Shown: piece by piece, positions 1 to 8,824 of the stretch | Layout of the letters: the number at the start of each line of letters is the position of its first letter | Position numbering within the stretch: position 1 is the stretch's first letter | Assembly (NCBI RefSeq): GCF_000758925.1 | Contig: NZ_JRNC01000034.1 | Coordinates: 20,369 to 84,368 of the forward strand | DNA: 64,000 nucleotides | Direction of reading: 5' to 3' | Source of the DNA: Prevotella sp. S7-1-8 | GTDB taxonomy: Bacteria > Bacteroidota > Bacteroidia > Bacteroidales > Bacteroidaceae | Program-made: the position numbers and the translations under genes | Notes under the pieces: model-generated | What the model saw: only the letters and a program-made list of their open reading frames with translations | Told to the model about the DNA's origin: nothing | Database searches by the model: none

Positions 1-3000
1 AGTCGTTTTCTCAAGACAGTGTTTGTCGCGATGTATCTCATTTCCGAAAACATATCAGCCGCCTATCTTTTCAAGCACATAGACATCAACAATGGATTGT
101 CCCAAAACACTGTGAGCAGCATACTGCAAGACCGGAATGGTTTCATCTGGTTCGCCACAAAAAACGGACTCAACCGCTACGATGGCACGCACTTCAGAAT
201 CTATTATCGCAAACCATCCCACGGCGCCTTGGGTAGCGACTATATCAACACACTATGCGAAACGCCCGACGGCGATATTTACATAGGTACAGACGAAGGT
301 GTCTTCGTCTACTCATCAATCACCGACAACTTCCGGCCACTCACAACAAAGGCAGACGATGGAGTAAGCGTGCAAAACAACGTCACAGACCTAACACTCG
401 TTGACAATGAGCTGTTTATCGCCGCCAACGAGCAGGGACTCTTCCGCTATAACCCGTACACGCGCTCCATGCGGCATTATCCCTTGCGACATTTACCCAA
501 CGTGGCAAGTGTAGCGCGCGACGCGAGAGGGTGCCTGTACATAGGGCTATATGGTGGCGGCCTGATGTATTCCATGGACAATCTTGCCACGCTACACCCT
601 CTCAATAACAGGCATGGAACGCAAATGTTCAAAGACGAAGTAGTGTCGCGCGTAGTCCCCACCCCAAACGGCACGCTTTACGTGGGCTCTTCCGTTAACG
701 GCCTATCCATCGTCAACACCGCGACACACGCCGTCATACCACTGCTCAAGCCATACGGCGACATCTTTGTGCGCGACTTGTTGGTACGGGGGCGAGAGAT
801 ATGGGCGGCATCCGAGCGAGGATTGTTTGTCTACAACCTTGACACGAAACGCTTGGAACACTACCGCTACGAGCCATCCAACCCATTCTCGCTATCCGAC
901 AACCCGCTCTACGCATTGTGCATGGACCGCGAGGGGAGCGTATGGATAGGCTCTTATTTTGGCGGAGTAAACTATTACCCCAACTTGGAAAGCCATTTTG
1001 AGAAATTCATTCCCAACAGCGCCGGCACGGGCGGGCTGCATGGGCGAAGGGTTAGAGAGTTTGAGCAAGACCAAAATGGGCGTATCTGGATAGGCACCGA
1101 GGACGGAGGGCTTAACTGCATGGACCCGCAAACGGGTCAAATAGAATTTGTGAAAGAGAGCGAGGCTTTCAACAACGTGCATGCTTTGTTAGCCGACGGG
1201 AACACTCTTTGGGTGGGCACCTTCACCAACGGCTTGAAACAGATAAATATCAACACGCGCCGTGTGTTGCGTTCGTTCAACGCCACGGAGAGACCCGGAG
1301 ACCTGCACGACAACAGCATCTTCGCCCTTTACAAAACACGAAGCGGCCAATTATACGTTGGCACGGTGCGCGGCCTTTACCTATACGACCAAGCCTCTGG
1401 CAAGTTCTATCTCGACAAGCGACTGCCACCGGTACTCATCTACGACATCCACGAGGACAGACGAGGTGCGCTTTGGGTCGCCACTTATTCCGATGGCGTG
1501 TTTCGGCGAGAGCCAAAAAGCAGACTATGGACTCAATACAAACGGCATCACAATGCCAGAGGCTTGACCTCCGACAAGGTTTTGAGCGTTTTTGAAGACT
1601 CCAAAGGGCACATCTATCTCACCACACAGGGCGGTGGCGTATGCCTATACCATGCGGCCACGAATAGTTTCACGACAGTGCCCATACCCCAACGCGAGCC
1701 TCGTTCCGTAGTTTTCCGCATAGTGGAGAGCGCGGACGGCGCCCTATGGCTCACCACCAACAAAGGGCTTGTGCGCTACAACACCTCGACAAGAAACTCG
1801 CGCACCTTCACGACCAACAACGGATTGCTCGACGACCAGTTCAACTACAGCTCGTCGCTCTTGGCCGCCGACGGGCGCATCTTTTTCGGAAGCCTTAATG
1901 GCTTCATAGCTTTCCACCCCTTAAAATTCACGGACAGCTCCAAGGAAAGGGCAAATATCGTGATTTCGGAATTGATGGTCAACAACCAGCCAATGAACGT
2001 CGTCACCACCACCGACGGACAGCAGAAAAGCATCATCACCGCAAGCTCACTGCGACTGGAGCACGACCAAAACTCCATCGCCTTCCGCATGGCCACGCTC
2101 AACTACGCCGTGCCACAAGTGAAAGACTTGGAATACAGGTTGAAAGGGTATGAAGACAAATGGCAAAACATCAGCGACAACGCCATAATAGCCTTTGGCA
2201 AGCTGCCTTTCGGGCACTACACTCTCGAAGTGAGAAAAGCGGGCGGACAAAGCGGGGCGCCCAACGATCGCCCATTCTCCATGAACATAGAAATCGAGCC
2301 TCCTTTCTACCTCTCCACACCAGCCATCATTTTCTATATCATATTCGCCAGCACCGTCATGTGGCTAATCATACGGGCTTACCATGCGCACCACGAGGCC
2401 AAACGACAGCTTAGCATCGAAAGCTTTGAGCGTGAGAAAGAGAAAGAGTTGTACCAGTTCAAGATCAAATTTTTCACCAACGTGGCACACGAGATCAGAA
2501 CGCCACTTTCCCTCATCAAAGCCCCTTTGGAAAACATCCTAAACGGGCGATCGGTGAAAGACCAGCGTGTGTTGGATGACCTGAACGTCATGGAGCTTAA
2601 CACCCAAAGGCTCCTGAACCTCACCAACCAACTGCTCGACTTTCGCCGCGCGGAGCAAGACACCATGCGCATGAATTTCGTGCGGTGCGACATCTGCCAA
2701 ATCATCAACGACACGCTCAAGCGCTTTCGGCCCGCCATGCGCCAACGCTCGCTCACACTCAGCACCCACCTGCCAAGCGAGGGCTTGACGGCACATGTGG
2801 ACAAGGAGGGGTTTACCAAGATACTCTCGAACCTGCTCAACAACGCCCTACGCTACGGCAGTACACACGTCTGGCTCACACTGGACACCCACCCCAACTC
2901 GTTCACGCTCCTTATCAGCAATGACGGCCCTGTGATTCCTCAGAACATGCGCCAGCGTATCTTCGAGCCTTTCGTACGTATCGGCAACAACGAGCAGGCC

Positions 3001-3948
3001 TCGGGCACAGGCATTGGCCTGCCCATGTCCAAATCGCTCGCCGAGTTGCACCACGGCCAACTGCTCATGGACAACAATGAGAAGCTTAACACTTTTATTT
3101 TGACATTGCCTACGCACCAAAACGGCGCCATCGAAATCGTGGAGGAGCAAGAATATCCATCGCAAGAACCCGAGGCCGTGACGCCATTGACCAAGCACAG
3201 GCACACCTTGCTCGTTGTCGATGACAACGCCCACATGCTTGCCTATTTGGAAACACAGCTTGGCAGACAATTCAACATCGTAACCGCCACAAACGGAAAC
3301 GATGCCATCGAGCGATTGGAGCAAGACAACATAGACCTCGTCATATCCGATGTGATGATGGAGCCAATGGATGGGATAACCCTCTGCCAAAACGTCAAGA
3401 ACGACATCAGGCACAGCCACTTGCCTTTCATTCTGCTAACCGCCATTACATCTGACAGCGCGAAAGTGCAAGGCATGGACAGCGGGGCCAACGCCTACAT
3501 AGAAAAGCCTTTCTCGCTTGACTATCTTGTCAGCACGACTAAAAATCTGTTGCGCAACCGGGAGAACGCGCTAAGGGCGTACGCCAAATCGCCCTTCGTG
3601 AGCACAGGGTCGGTAGCCACCAACAAAGTGGACGAGAATTTCATAGACCAACTCACCGAAGCTGTTGCCGCCAACCTCACCAACAGCGATTTCAACGTGG
3701 ACACGCTTGCCAATAACATGAATATGAGCCGCACCAACCTGAACCGAAAAATCAGAAGCACGCTCGACATCTCACCCAACGATTACATTAGGCTCGAACG
3801 CCTGAAAAAGGCCGCCGAGCTATTGCGGTCCGGCGAGTATAAAATCAACGAGGTGTGCTACATGGTGGGCTTCAGCACCCCATCCTATTTTGCCAAGTGC
3901 TTTGTCAAACAGTTTGGGATGTTGCCCAAGGACTTCATGGCCAAGTAA
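1..3948 (+). CDS. Hybrid two-component system regulator (HTCS), 5' end cut by window
   Basis: One-component-chain sensor/regulator that Bacteroidetes use to control glycan loci: a periplasmic sensor senses a saccharide and a fused kinase, receiver and DNA-binding domain act in the cytoplasm. Visible in order (numbering from the GTG at 19): about 14 two-component-regulator propeller repeats (residues ~25-640), Y_Y_Y domain (~650-760), one membrane helix (~766-786), HisKA with the phospho-acceptor His824 in NVAHEIRTP, HATPase with the NLLNNALRYG and GTGIGLP boxes, receiver with Asp1111, and a C-terminal AraC HTH (~1205-1305). The reading frame is open to base 1 and the residues before the GTG (SRFLK, then a hydrophobic run ending near ISAA) look like the signal peptide, so the true start lies left of the window. 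It probably controls the three downstream exported proteins. Family assignment is certain; the ligand is unknown. Confidence 0.95.
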   Translation, partial: SRFLKTVFVAMYLISENISAAYLFKHIDINNGLSQNTVSSILQDRNGFIWFATKNGLNRYDGTHFRIYYRKPSHGALGSDYINTLCETPDGDIYIGTDEGVFVYSSITDNFRPLTTKADDGVSVQNNVTDLTLVDNELFIAANEQGLFRYNPYTRSMRHYPLRHLPNVASVARDARGCLYIGLYGGGLMYSMDNLATLHPLNNRHGTQMFKDEVVSRVVPTPNGTLYVGSSVNGLSIVNTATHAVIPLLKPYGDIFVRDLLVRGREIWAASERGLFVYNLDTKRLEHYRYEPSNPFSLSDNPLYALCMDREGSVWIGSYFGGVNYYPNLESHFEKFIPNSAGTGGLHGRRVREFEQDQNGRIWIGTEDGGLNCMDPQTGQIEFVKESEAFNNVHALLADGNTLWVGTFTNGLKQININTRRVLRSFNATERPGDLHDNSIFALYKTRSGQLYVGTVRGLYLYDQASGKFYLDKRLPPVLIYDIHEDRRGALWVATYSDGVFRREPKSRLWTQYKRHHNARGLTSDKVLSVFEDSKGHIYLTTQGGGVCLYHAATNSFTTVPIPQREPRSVVFRIVESADGALWLTTNKGLVRYNTSTRNSRTFTTNNGLLDDQFNYSSSLLAADGRIFFGSLNGFIAFHPLKFTDSSKERANIVISELMVNNQPMNVVTTTDGQQKSIITASSLRLEHDQNSIAFRMATLNYAVPQVKDLEYRLKGYEDKWQNISDNAIIAFGKLPFGHYTLEVRKAGGQSGAPNDRPFSMNIEIEPPFYLSTPAIIFYIIFASTVMWLIIRAYHAHHEAKRQLSIESFEREKEKELYQFKIKFFTNVAHEIRTPLSLIKAPLENILNGRSVKDQRVLDDLNVMELNTQRLLNLTNQLLDFRRAEQDTMRMNFVRCDICQIINDTLKRFRPAMRQRSLTLSTHLPSEGLTAHVDKEGFTKILSNLLNNALRYGSTHVWLTLDTHPNSFTLLISNDGPVIPQNMRQRIFEPFVRIGNNEQASGTGIGLPMSKSLAELHHGQLLMDNNEKLNTFILTLPTHQNGAIEIVEEQEYPSQEPEAVTPLTKHRHTLLVVDDNAHMLAYLETQLGRQFNIVTATNGNDAIERLEQDNIDLVISDVMMEPMDGITLCQNVKNDIRHSHLPFILLTAITSDSAKVQGMDSGANAYIEKPFSLDYLVSTTKNLLRNRENALRAYAKSPFVSTGSVATNKVDENFIDQLTEAVAANLTNSDFNVDTLANNMNMSRTNLNRKIRSTLDISPNDYIRLERLKKAAELLRSGEYKINEVCYMVGFSTPSYFAKCFVKQFGMLPKDFMAK

Positions 3949-3956
3949 AAAACCAC

Positions 3957-3975
3957 GGCGCGCGGCCCACGCGCC
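3957..3975 (+). terminator. GC-rich hairpin after HTCS
   Basis: GGCGCG at 3957-3962 pairs with CGCGCC at 3970-3975, nine bases after the stop codon. There is no T tract behind it, so it may be only a 3' stabiliser or may not terminate at all. Confidence 0.35.
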
Positions 3976-4048
3976 CCGTTCTTCAAGACATCAAGACATG
4001 TTGACATCGTGGGCACGAACATGGCCGTGATTAATCGATATTGCCAAC

Positions 4049-4448
4049 GTAAATAAAAAATCACGAAAACAGGGCCATACGGCGCACTTGTTCTACGACG
4101 ACAAAATGACATTTTAGGCGCAAAATCACTCTTCGCGACAGCTTGCGCGCGCGCGTCACATGACGATCGCACCTTTTTCACAGTGCGTCCAAGGCTTAAA
4201 CGTAACACGTTTAAGCCCTATTCTTGCCGTCTTCAGTGTTTCCTCGCCTCACCATTAAGCCCTGATGGGACAACAAAAAAAACATCTTTCGGACACGTTG
4301 CCAGCTTTTTCCCCACAAAACGCTGACTGGCAACAGCTTACAAACGCTCGCCATTTTTCGCGTATTTGCGGACAGCGACACCACCATTTACAAATACACA
4401 AATTTCAAGAGCCTTCTTGTCAATGTTTTTCATCATTGTTTGTTACAT
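4049..4448 (+). repeat. Intergenic repeat element, copy A
   Basis: Copy A of a diverged ~400-bp non-coding element also seen at 27362-27765 (B), 43973-44355 (C, reversed) and 63509-63892 (D). Block 1 starts at 4049 (gt, then an AATAAAAAATCA core); block 2 at 4193 (GGCTTAAACG, +144); block 3 at 4253 (CATTAAGCCCTGATGG, +60); block 4 at 4357 (TTCGCGTATTTGCG, identical to copy C); block 5 at 4417 (TTGTCA, +164 from block 3); and TTGTTACAT at 4440, shared with copy B. In this copy block 2 is a perfect palindrome, with arms 4193-4203 and 4207-4217. No protein is conserved between copies. Confidence 0.7.
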
Positions 4449-4594
4449 TTGCCTCGCACGCATGTCACCCTCCGACACGGCCGGGCCGCATCCCGCCAAG
4501 GCCAAGCACGCCATTCTGAAAAACACCGTCCGCGGCTCAAAACGTGCCACATTTAGCCCATTTGGCCCATTTATGCTATTTTTTGAACGGTTTG

Positions 4595-4628
4595 TTGCAG
4601 TCATATCAATAACATAAAACTAAATTTG
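4595..4628 (+). promoter_or_regulatory. Possible promoter for the BNR gene
   Basis: The -7 box TAAATTTG is at 4621-4628 and TTG is at 4595-4597. The 23-base spacing is a little longer than the 19-21 usual for Bacteroidetes. It would give a leader of about 100 nt. Confidence 0.4.
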
Positions 4629-4733
4629 CACGTGAAATTAAAAACAGAATAGACATCTAAACAACTTGCCAACACATTCATGCCCGCGTTCCATCGCGAA
4701 CGCCTACCTTGAACGCAAAAAAACAAACAAGCA

Positions 4734-6674
4734 ATGACAGCCTCGATAATTAGACACGCGCGCCGCAAGATCATGGTATCGCTGGCGTTCTTGTTGCCAA
4801 ACGCTCCGACGCAAGCGCGCGCACCTTATTCTTGCGTGTCCACAAACATTCTTTCGCCAAAGCGCGCCACTGACATGCGCACTCAATCGCCGCGCGGCCA
4901 TGACAAAACGCACAGGTTGGCCAAGCAAGACGCAGGGGAGCTGTCAACGAGTCTCAAATTGCGAACCGTGAGCGTCGGCGCGAACTGCGCCACCTTCGAG
5001 CTTTCCGGGCTGACTGTTCACAAAGACGAAATAGTGGAATGGGGCTTCGCCCGGAACTATCAAGGAATGCCCATGAGCGCGCGCGACATGGCAAAGGTGG
5101 CCAACGCGGGAGCGATACCCACCACGAAAAGAGCCACTGTCAGTTGTCACGGCTTGCTACCTGGCGAGCGGTATCGCGTGACACTTTATGTCAAGACACG
5201 CAGCGGGGCAACTATTTACAGTCCTGAAAAAATCATCGAGACATTGCCCGGTCTACGCTGGGGCACTGAGAATTGGGTCATCACAAAGCATGCCGTACGG
5301 CCAACGTTCTACGTCAAAGGAGACAAAGCCACCGTTGGACAAGTGAATTTTTGTTTTGGCCCCAAGGGACAACAACGACCATACAGATCCAACCAAGACA
5401 ACAAAGGCATGTTCACGACCGAGCTTATCACCGGATTGAAGCCAGCGACAGACTACGTGGCCACCGTGACAGCCAACATAAACGGACACCGCCAAACCAT
5501 CAGCAAAACCGTTCGCACGCTCACCGATTACAGCTCGTACGCAGTGGACCACACCGTGAGGCCCGCGAGCCACGCCATTAGATGGGACACCACACGCATA
5601 ACGCTATCGCCCGACAGCGTCCAAGCCGAGTACCCACGCCTGCTACGCGTGTCGGCCGACACCATCCTGCTGACCTATCACGGCGGGGACGGAACAGCGC
5701 CCGACACAGACCATTGGCACGACATATACCTGCAACGATCCACCGACAATGGCAAAACATGGTCGGCGCCCACCAAGCTGCTGAACCGCGACAGCGTCCT
5801 CTCAACCGACAGCCACGGGTGGCGACGATTCGCCGACCCCACGCTCACACGACTGAGCAATGGATGGATACTTTTGCAACTGATAGGCAACGCCCGTCCA
5901 GAAACCAACGAGAACTGCCAAGTGATGGTCTTCATATCAAAGGATGGCGGTGACACATGGGGCGACCCCATCACTGTGGGCAGAGGACGCACATGGGAGC
6001 CGCAAATCGTCCAACTGCCAGGAGGCGAGCTGGAGTTGCTGGTCTCGTCCGAGGCCTATTGGTGGGAGCGCCAACGAGACCATCTCCTCCAAGAGATACT
6101 ATACGCACGCTCCACCGACAACGGACAAACGTGGACCGCCCTCAAACGCGCCGCTTTCAACCCCAACTGTCGCGATGGTATGCCCGTGCCCATATCGCTA
6201 CAGGGAAACAAGGGGGTGCTCTTCTCCATTGAGAGCATTTACAGCGATGACAACCCTACCTTGGTGTATCGAGAGCTGAACAACGACTGGGACTCGGCAA
6301 GCTGGACCGGAACGAACACGCCACACAGATGGGTGAACGAAAACATACGCGGCGCATGCGCGCCATACCTGCTCCAACTGCCCACGGGCGAAACCGCGCT
6401 CATCGGATACAAGGACCAAAGCAGCCAAGTGTGGCAAACATGCCGCACGGCGGTGTCGATAGGCGACAACACAGGACGGGAGTTTAAGTATCGTACCCAG
6501 CCATTCGCCACGTTGCCCGCCGGGGAGGGGGCTTACTATGGCTCGCTATTCCTCAAAGACGACTCTACCATTTGGCTGGCCATAACCCACTCTCGCTACA
6601 AAGGCGAAACATGCGTAAAAAACGACATACAATATATCGAGGGAAAAATCATCGAAACAAAACTAAACAAATAA
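4734..6674 (+). CDS. Exported BNR/sialidase-fold protein with N-terminal Ig-like domains
   Basis: Probably a secreted or periplasmic glycan-active beta-propeller protein. The N terminus is a signal peptide: basic RHARRK, then the hydrophobic IMVSLAFLL, then a cleavage-like ARA, which supports the start at 4734. Two fibronectin/Ig-like modules follow (about residues 75-265), then a six-bladed sialidase-type propeller (about 285-640) with three Asp-box repeats: RSTDNGKTW near 335, ISKDGGDTW near 401 and RSTDNGQTW near 460. The classic FRIP motif is not clear (YPRLLR is the nearest), so sialidase activity should not be assumed; it may be one of the BNR families acting on uronic-acid or arabinose-containing glycans. 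It stands downstream of the HTCS and 42 bp before the next exported enzyme, so the three genes to 10894 look co-functional. Confidence 0.8.
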   Translation: MTASIIRHARRKIMVSLAFLLPNAPTQARAPYSCVSTNILSPKRATDMRTQSPRGHDKTHRLAKQDAGELSTSLKLRTVSVGANCATFELSGLTVHKDEIVEWGFARNYQGMPMSARDMAKVANAGAIPTTKRATVSCHGLLPGERYRVTLYVKTRSGATIYSPEKIIETLPGLRWGTENWVITKHAVRPTFYVKGDKATVGQVNFCFGPKGQQRPYRSNQDNKGMFTTELITGLKPATDYVATVTANINGHRQTISKTVRTLTDYSSYAVDHTVRPASHAIRWDTTRITLSPDSVQAEYPRLLRVSADTILLTYHGGDGTAPDTDHWHDIYLQRSTDNGKTWSAPTKLLNRDSVLSTDSHGWRRFADPTLTRLSNGWILLQLIGNARPETNENCQVMVFISKDGGDTWGDPITVGRGRTWEPQIVQLPGGELELLVSSEAYWWERQRDHLLQEILYARSTDNGQTWTALKRAAFNPNCRDGMPVPISLQGNKGVLFSIESIYSDDNPTLVYRELNNDWDSASWTGTNTPHRWVNENIRGACAPYLLQLPTGETALIGYKDQSSQVWQTCRTAVSIGDNTGREFKYRTQPFATLPAGEGAYYGSLFLKDDSTIWLAITHSRYKGETCVKNDIQYIEGKIIETKLNK

Positions 6675-6716
6675 CCAACGCCCATGGCATCAGCCACGGC
6701 TCCACATTCAAACTCT

Positions 6717-8720
6717 ATGAAAAGAATAGCAAGACTCATTTACCGCGCCATCGCGCTTTTAGCCATTGCGCCACAAGCCCACGCCGCCAACATCGAGAGT
6801 GCCATAACGCTCAAGCAGCCCGGAAACAATCCATGCCGGTATGTTTTGAGACAAAATGGCAACAAGCTGCAATCCGACGCCACACTACCCATCGACATCC
6901 ACATAGACGAGCGCCAAGAAGGCTCCGACAGGATGATTAGCGTGAGTTTCAAGGCGGAGAGACGGGTATACTTCAGCTTCGAGGCCAGCCTCGCGACGGG
7001 GTTCAAGACGGACGACAGCGAGTTCTTCTTGCCAGGCTTTTGGTATCACCGCAACCTGCGCTCGCCACAATCAGCCCCATCTTTCCACACCTCAAAGAGC
7101 TGGAACTTTCGGGAGGACCGCCTGTCCACGCCACTGACGTCGGCATTCGACGCCCAAAAGGGCAAAGGCGTGTCCGTATTGCGCGTGGTGGATGGCTCGG
7201 CCGAATGCCTCACGGCGCACACAGGGGGTGACGTTATATTGTCTGGCAGCACAAGTATTGGCTTCTTGGGGTTTGACAACGAGAGGGGCAACGCGCGCCT
7301 GACATTCGGATTTCCTTATATGGAAACGCCCAAGCGATACATCCGGAAACTGACATTGGCACAGCCCATTCGAACTTTCTTGAGGCTTGACGCTGGCCAA
7401 GAGCGAACCGTGACTTGGCGAGTACACCAAGTGGAAGCCAGCAATTACGGGGACTTCGTCGCGCGCACATGGCAGTACGCTTTCGACACGATGAACCCCA
7501 AGCTGTTGGAAAACTCGATGAGCCCCTATGAGATAAAGCGCCAACTGACCAACTACTTCCGCCAGTCGTTCGTGGACAAGTACCCACTAAAATACAATTC
7601 GGGCATCACCTTGGAGACAGCCACCTGCAAACCTTGCCCCGAGATACAGTTAGGCTTCTGCGGACGGGTTCTGCTCAACGCTTTCAACGAGCTGGAATAC
7701 GGCGAGCGAAATGGAGACAAGAGTTTGGCCAAAATGGGCAAAGATATCTTTGACAGTTGGCTGGCCAACGGCTTCACGCCACGTGGTTGGCTCATAGACT
7801 GGCGAGACTACGCCCAAAAAACGCCCGAGAGATACGTACATTCCATACGCCAACAGAGCGAAGGCATATACGCCGTGCTTCATTACTTGAACTACGAGAA
7901 ACAAAAAGGACGCAAACACAAAGAGTGGGAACGACGCACAAAATCTATCCTCGACAACCTTGTGAGACTACAAAAACCCGATGGCCATTTCGCTCGCAAA
8001 TACGATGACAACGGCCATGACATTGACGCGTCCGGAGGAAGCACACCATCGGCAACCTCGACATTGGTAATGGGGTACAAATATTTTGGTGACAAGCGCT
8101 ACCTGTCGGCCGCCAAGCGCACCGTGGACTACGTGGCACGGGAAATCATCTCCAAAAGCGACTACTTCTCGTCAACCCTTGACGCCAATTGCGAGGACAA
8201 GGAGGCTGCCATAGCCTCGGTGACGGCCACCTACTACTTGGCCATGGTATCCAAAGGGAAGGAACGAGCCAAATACACAGACCTGTGCAAACGGGCCACA
8301 TATTTCGCCATGACTTGGTATTACACGTGGGACGTACCTTTCGCGCAAGGGCAAATGCTCGGAGACCTTGGCTTCAAGAGCCGCGGATGGGGCAACGTGT
8401 CGGTGGAGAACAACCATATAGACGTGTTTGTTTTCGAGCTGCCACACATCGCCCAATGGATAGCCAAGCAAACCGGAGAGCCGAGATTCGAACGCATGGT
8501 GGACGTGATGCGCTCTTCCATGAGCCAACTCATGCCCACTCCAAAGAGACTTTGCGGGGTGGCCGTTCCAGGATATTACCCGGAAGTGGTGCAGCACACC
8601 ACATGGGACTATGGGCACAATGGCAAGGGATTTTACAATACCATATTCGCGCCAGGATGGACCGTCGCGTCTCTTTGGGAAATGTACAGCCCTGAACGAA
8701 CAGTGAATTTCTTAAAATAG
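6717..8720 (+). CDS. Exported (alpha/alpha)6-toroid glycosidase-like protein
   Basis: The ATG at 6717 is chosen over the one at 6684 because it gives a textbook signal peptide (MKRIARLIYRAIALLAIAPQAHA). The mature part has a beta-rich N-terminal half (residues ~25-250), then a helical half (~275-660) with the repeating helix-hairpin pattern of six-hairpin glycosidases: GRVLLNAFNEL, IRQQSEGIYAVLHYL, LVRLQKPDGHFARKY, and a conserved-looking SVENNHIDVFVFELP near the C terminus. This fold is used by glucuronidases, unsaturated uronyl hydrolases and related enzymes. I cannot place it in a named GH family or assign its catalytic acids. Position between a BNR-propeller and a GH43 enzyme suggests work on a side chain of an arabinose-bearing polysaccharide. 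That last statement is inference. Confidence 0.7.
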   Translation: MKRIARLIYRAIALLAIAPQAHAANIESAITLKQPGNNPCRYVLRQNGNKLQSDATLPIDIHIDERQEGSDRMISVSFKAERRVYFSFEASLATGFKTDDSEFFLPGFWYHRNLRSPQSAPSFHTSKSWNFREDRLSTPLTSAFDAQKGKGVSVLRVVDGSAECLTAHTGGDVILSGSTSIGFLGFDNERGNARLTFGFPYMETPKRYIRKLTLAQPIRTFLRLDAGQERTVTWRVHQVEASNYGDFVARTWQYAFDTMNPKLLENSMSPYEIKRQLTNYFRQSFVDKYPLKYNSGITLETATCKPCPEIQLGFCGRVLLNAFNELEYGERNGDKSLAKMGKDIFDSWLANGFTPRGWLIDWRDYAQKTPERYVHSIRQQSEGIYAVLHYLNYEKQKGRKHKEWERRTKSILDNLVRLQKPDGHFARKYDDNGHDIDASGGSTPSATSTLVMGYKYFGDKRYLSAAKRTVDYVAREIISKSDYFSSTLDANCEDKEAAIASVTATYYLAMVSKGKERAKYTDLCKRATYFAMTWYYTWDVPFAQGQMLGDLGFKSRGWGNVSVENNHIDVFVFELPHIAQWIAKQTGEPRFERMVDVMRSSMSQLMPTPKRLCGVAVPGYYPEVVQHTTWDYGHNGKGFYNTIFAPGWTVASLWEMYSPERTVNFLK

Positions 8721-8824
8721 CGACAGAAGCAAGAAAAAGCGGCTTACCTTATCCCGATTGCTCCACTATCCATAAAAGCAGGACAAGGCAAGCCGAAAAC
8801 ACACAAGTTAAAACGAGACATTTT

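Larger units (their letters stand above)
3949..4733. other. 785-bp gene-free stretch with repeat copy A
   Basis: No credible gene. Small open frames here lack recognisable domains. The stretch holds copy A of the intergenic repeat (4049-4448) and, at its right end, a possible promoter for the BNR gene. Confidence 0.7.

Noticed and set aside
4265..4617. Two overlapping small open frames between HTCS and BNR gene
   Set aside because: No domain and no promoter of their own; the segment is part of repeat copy A, and the frames are not kept in the other copies.
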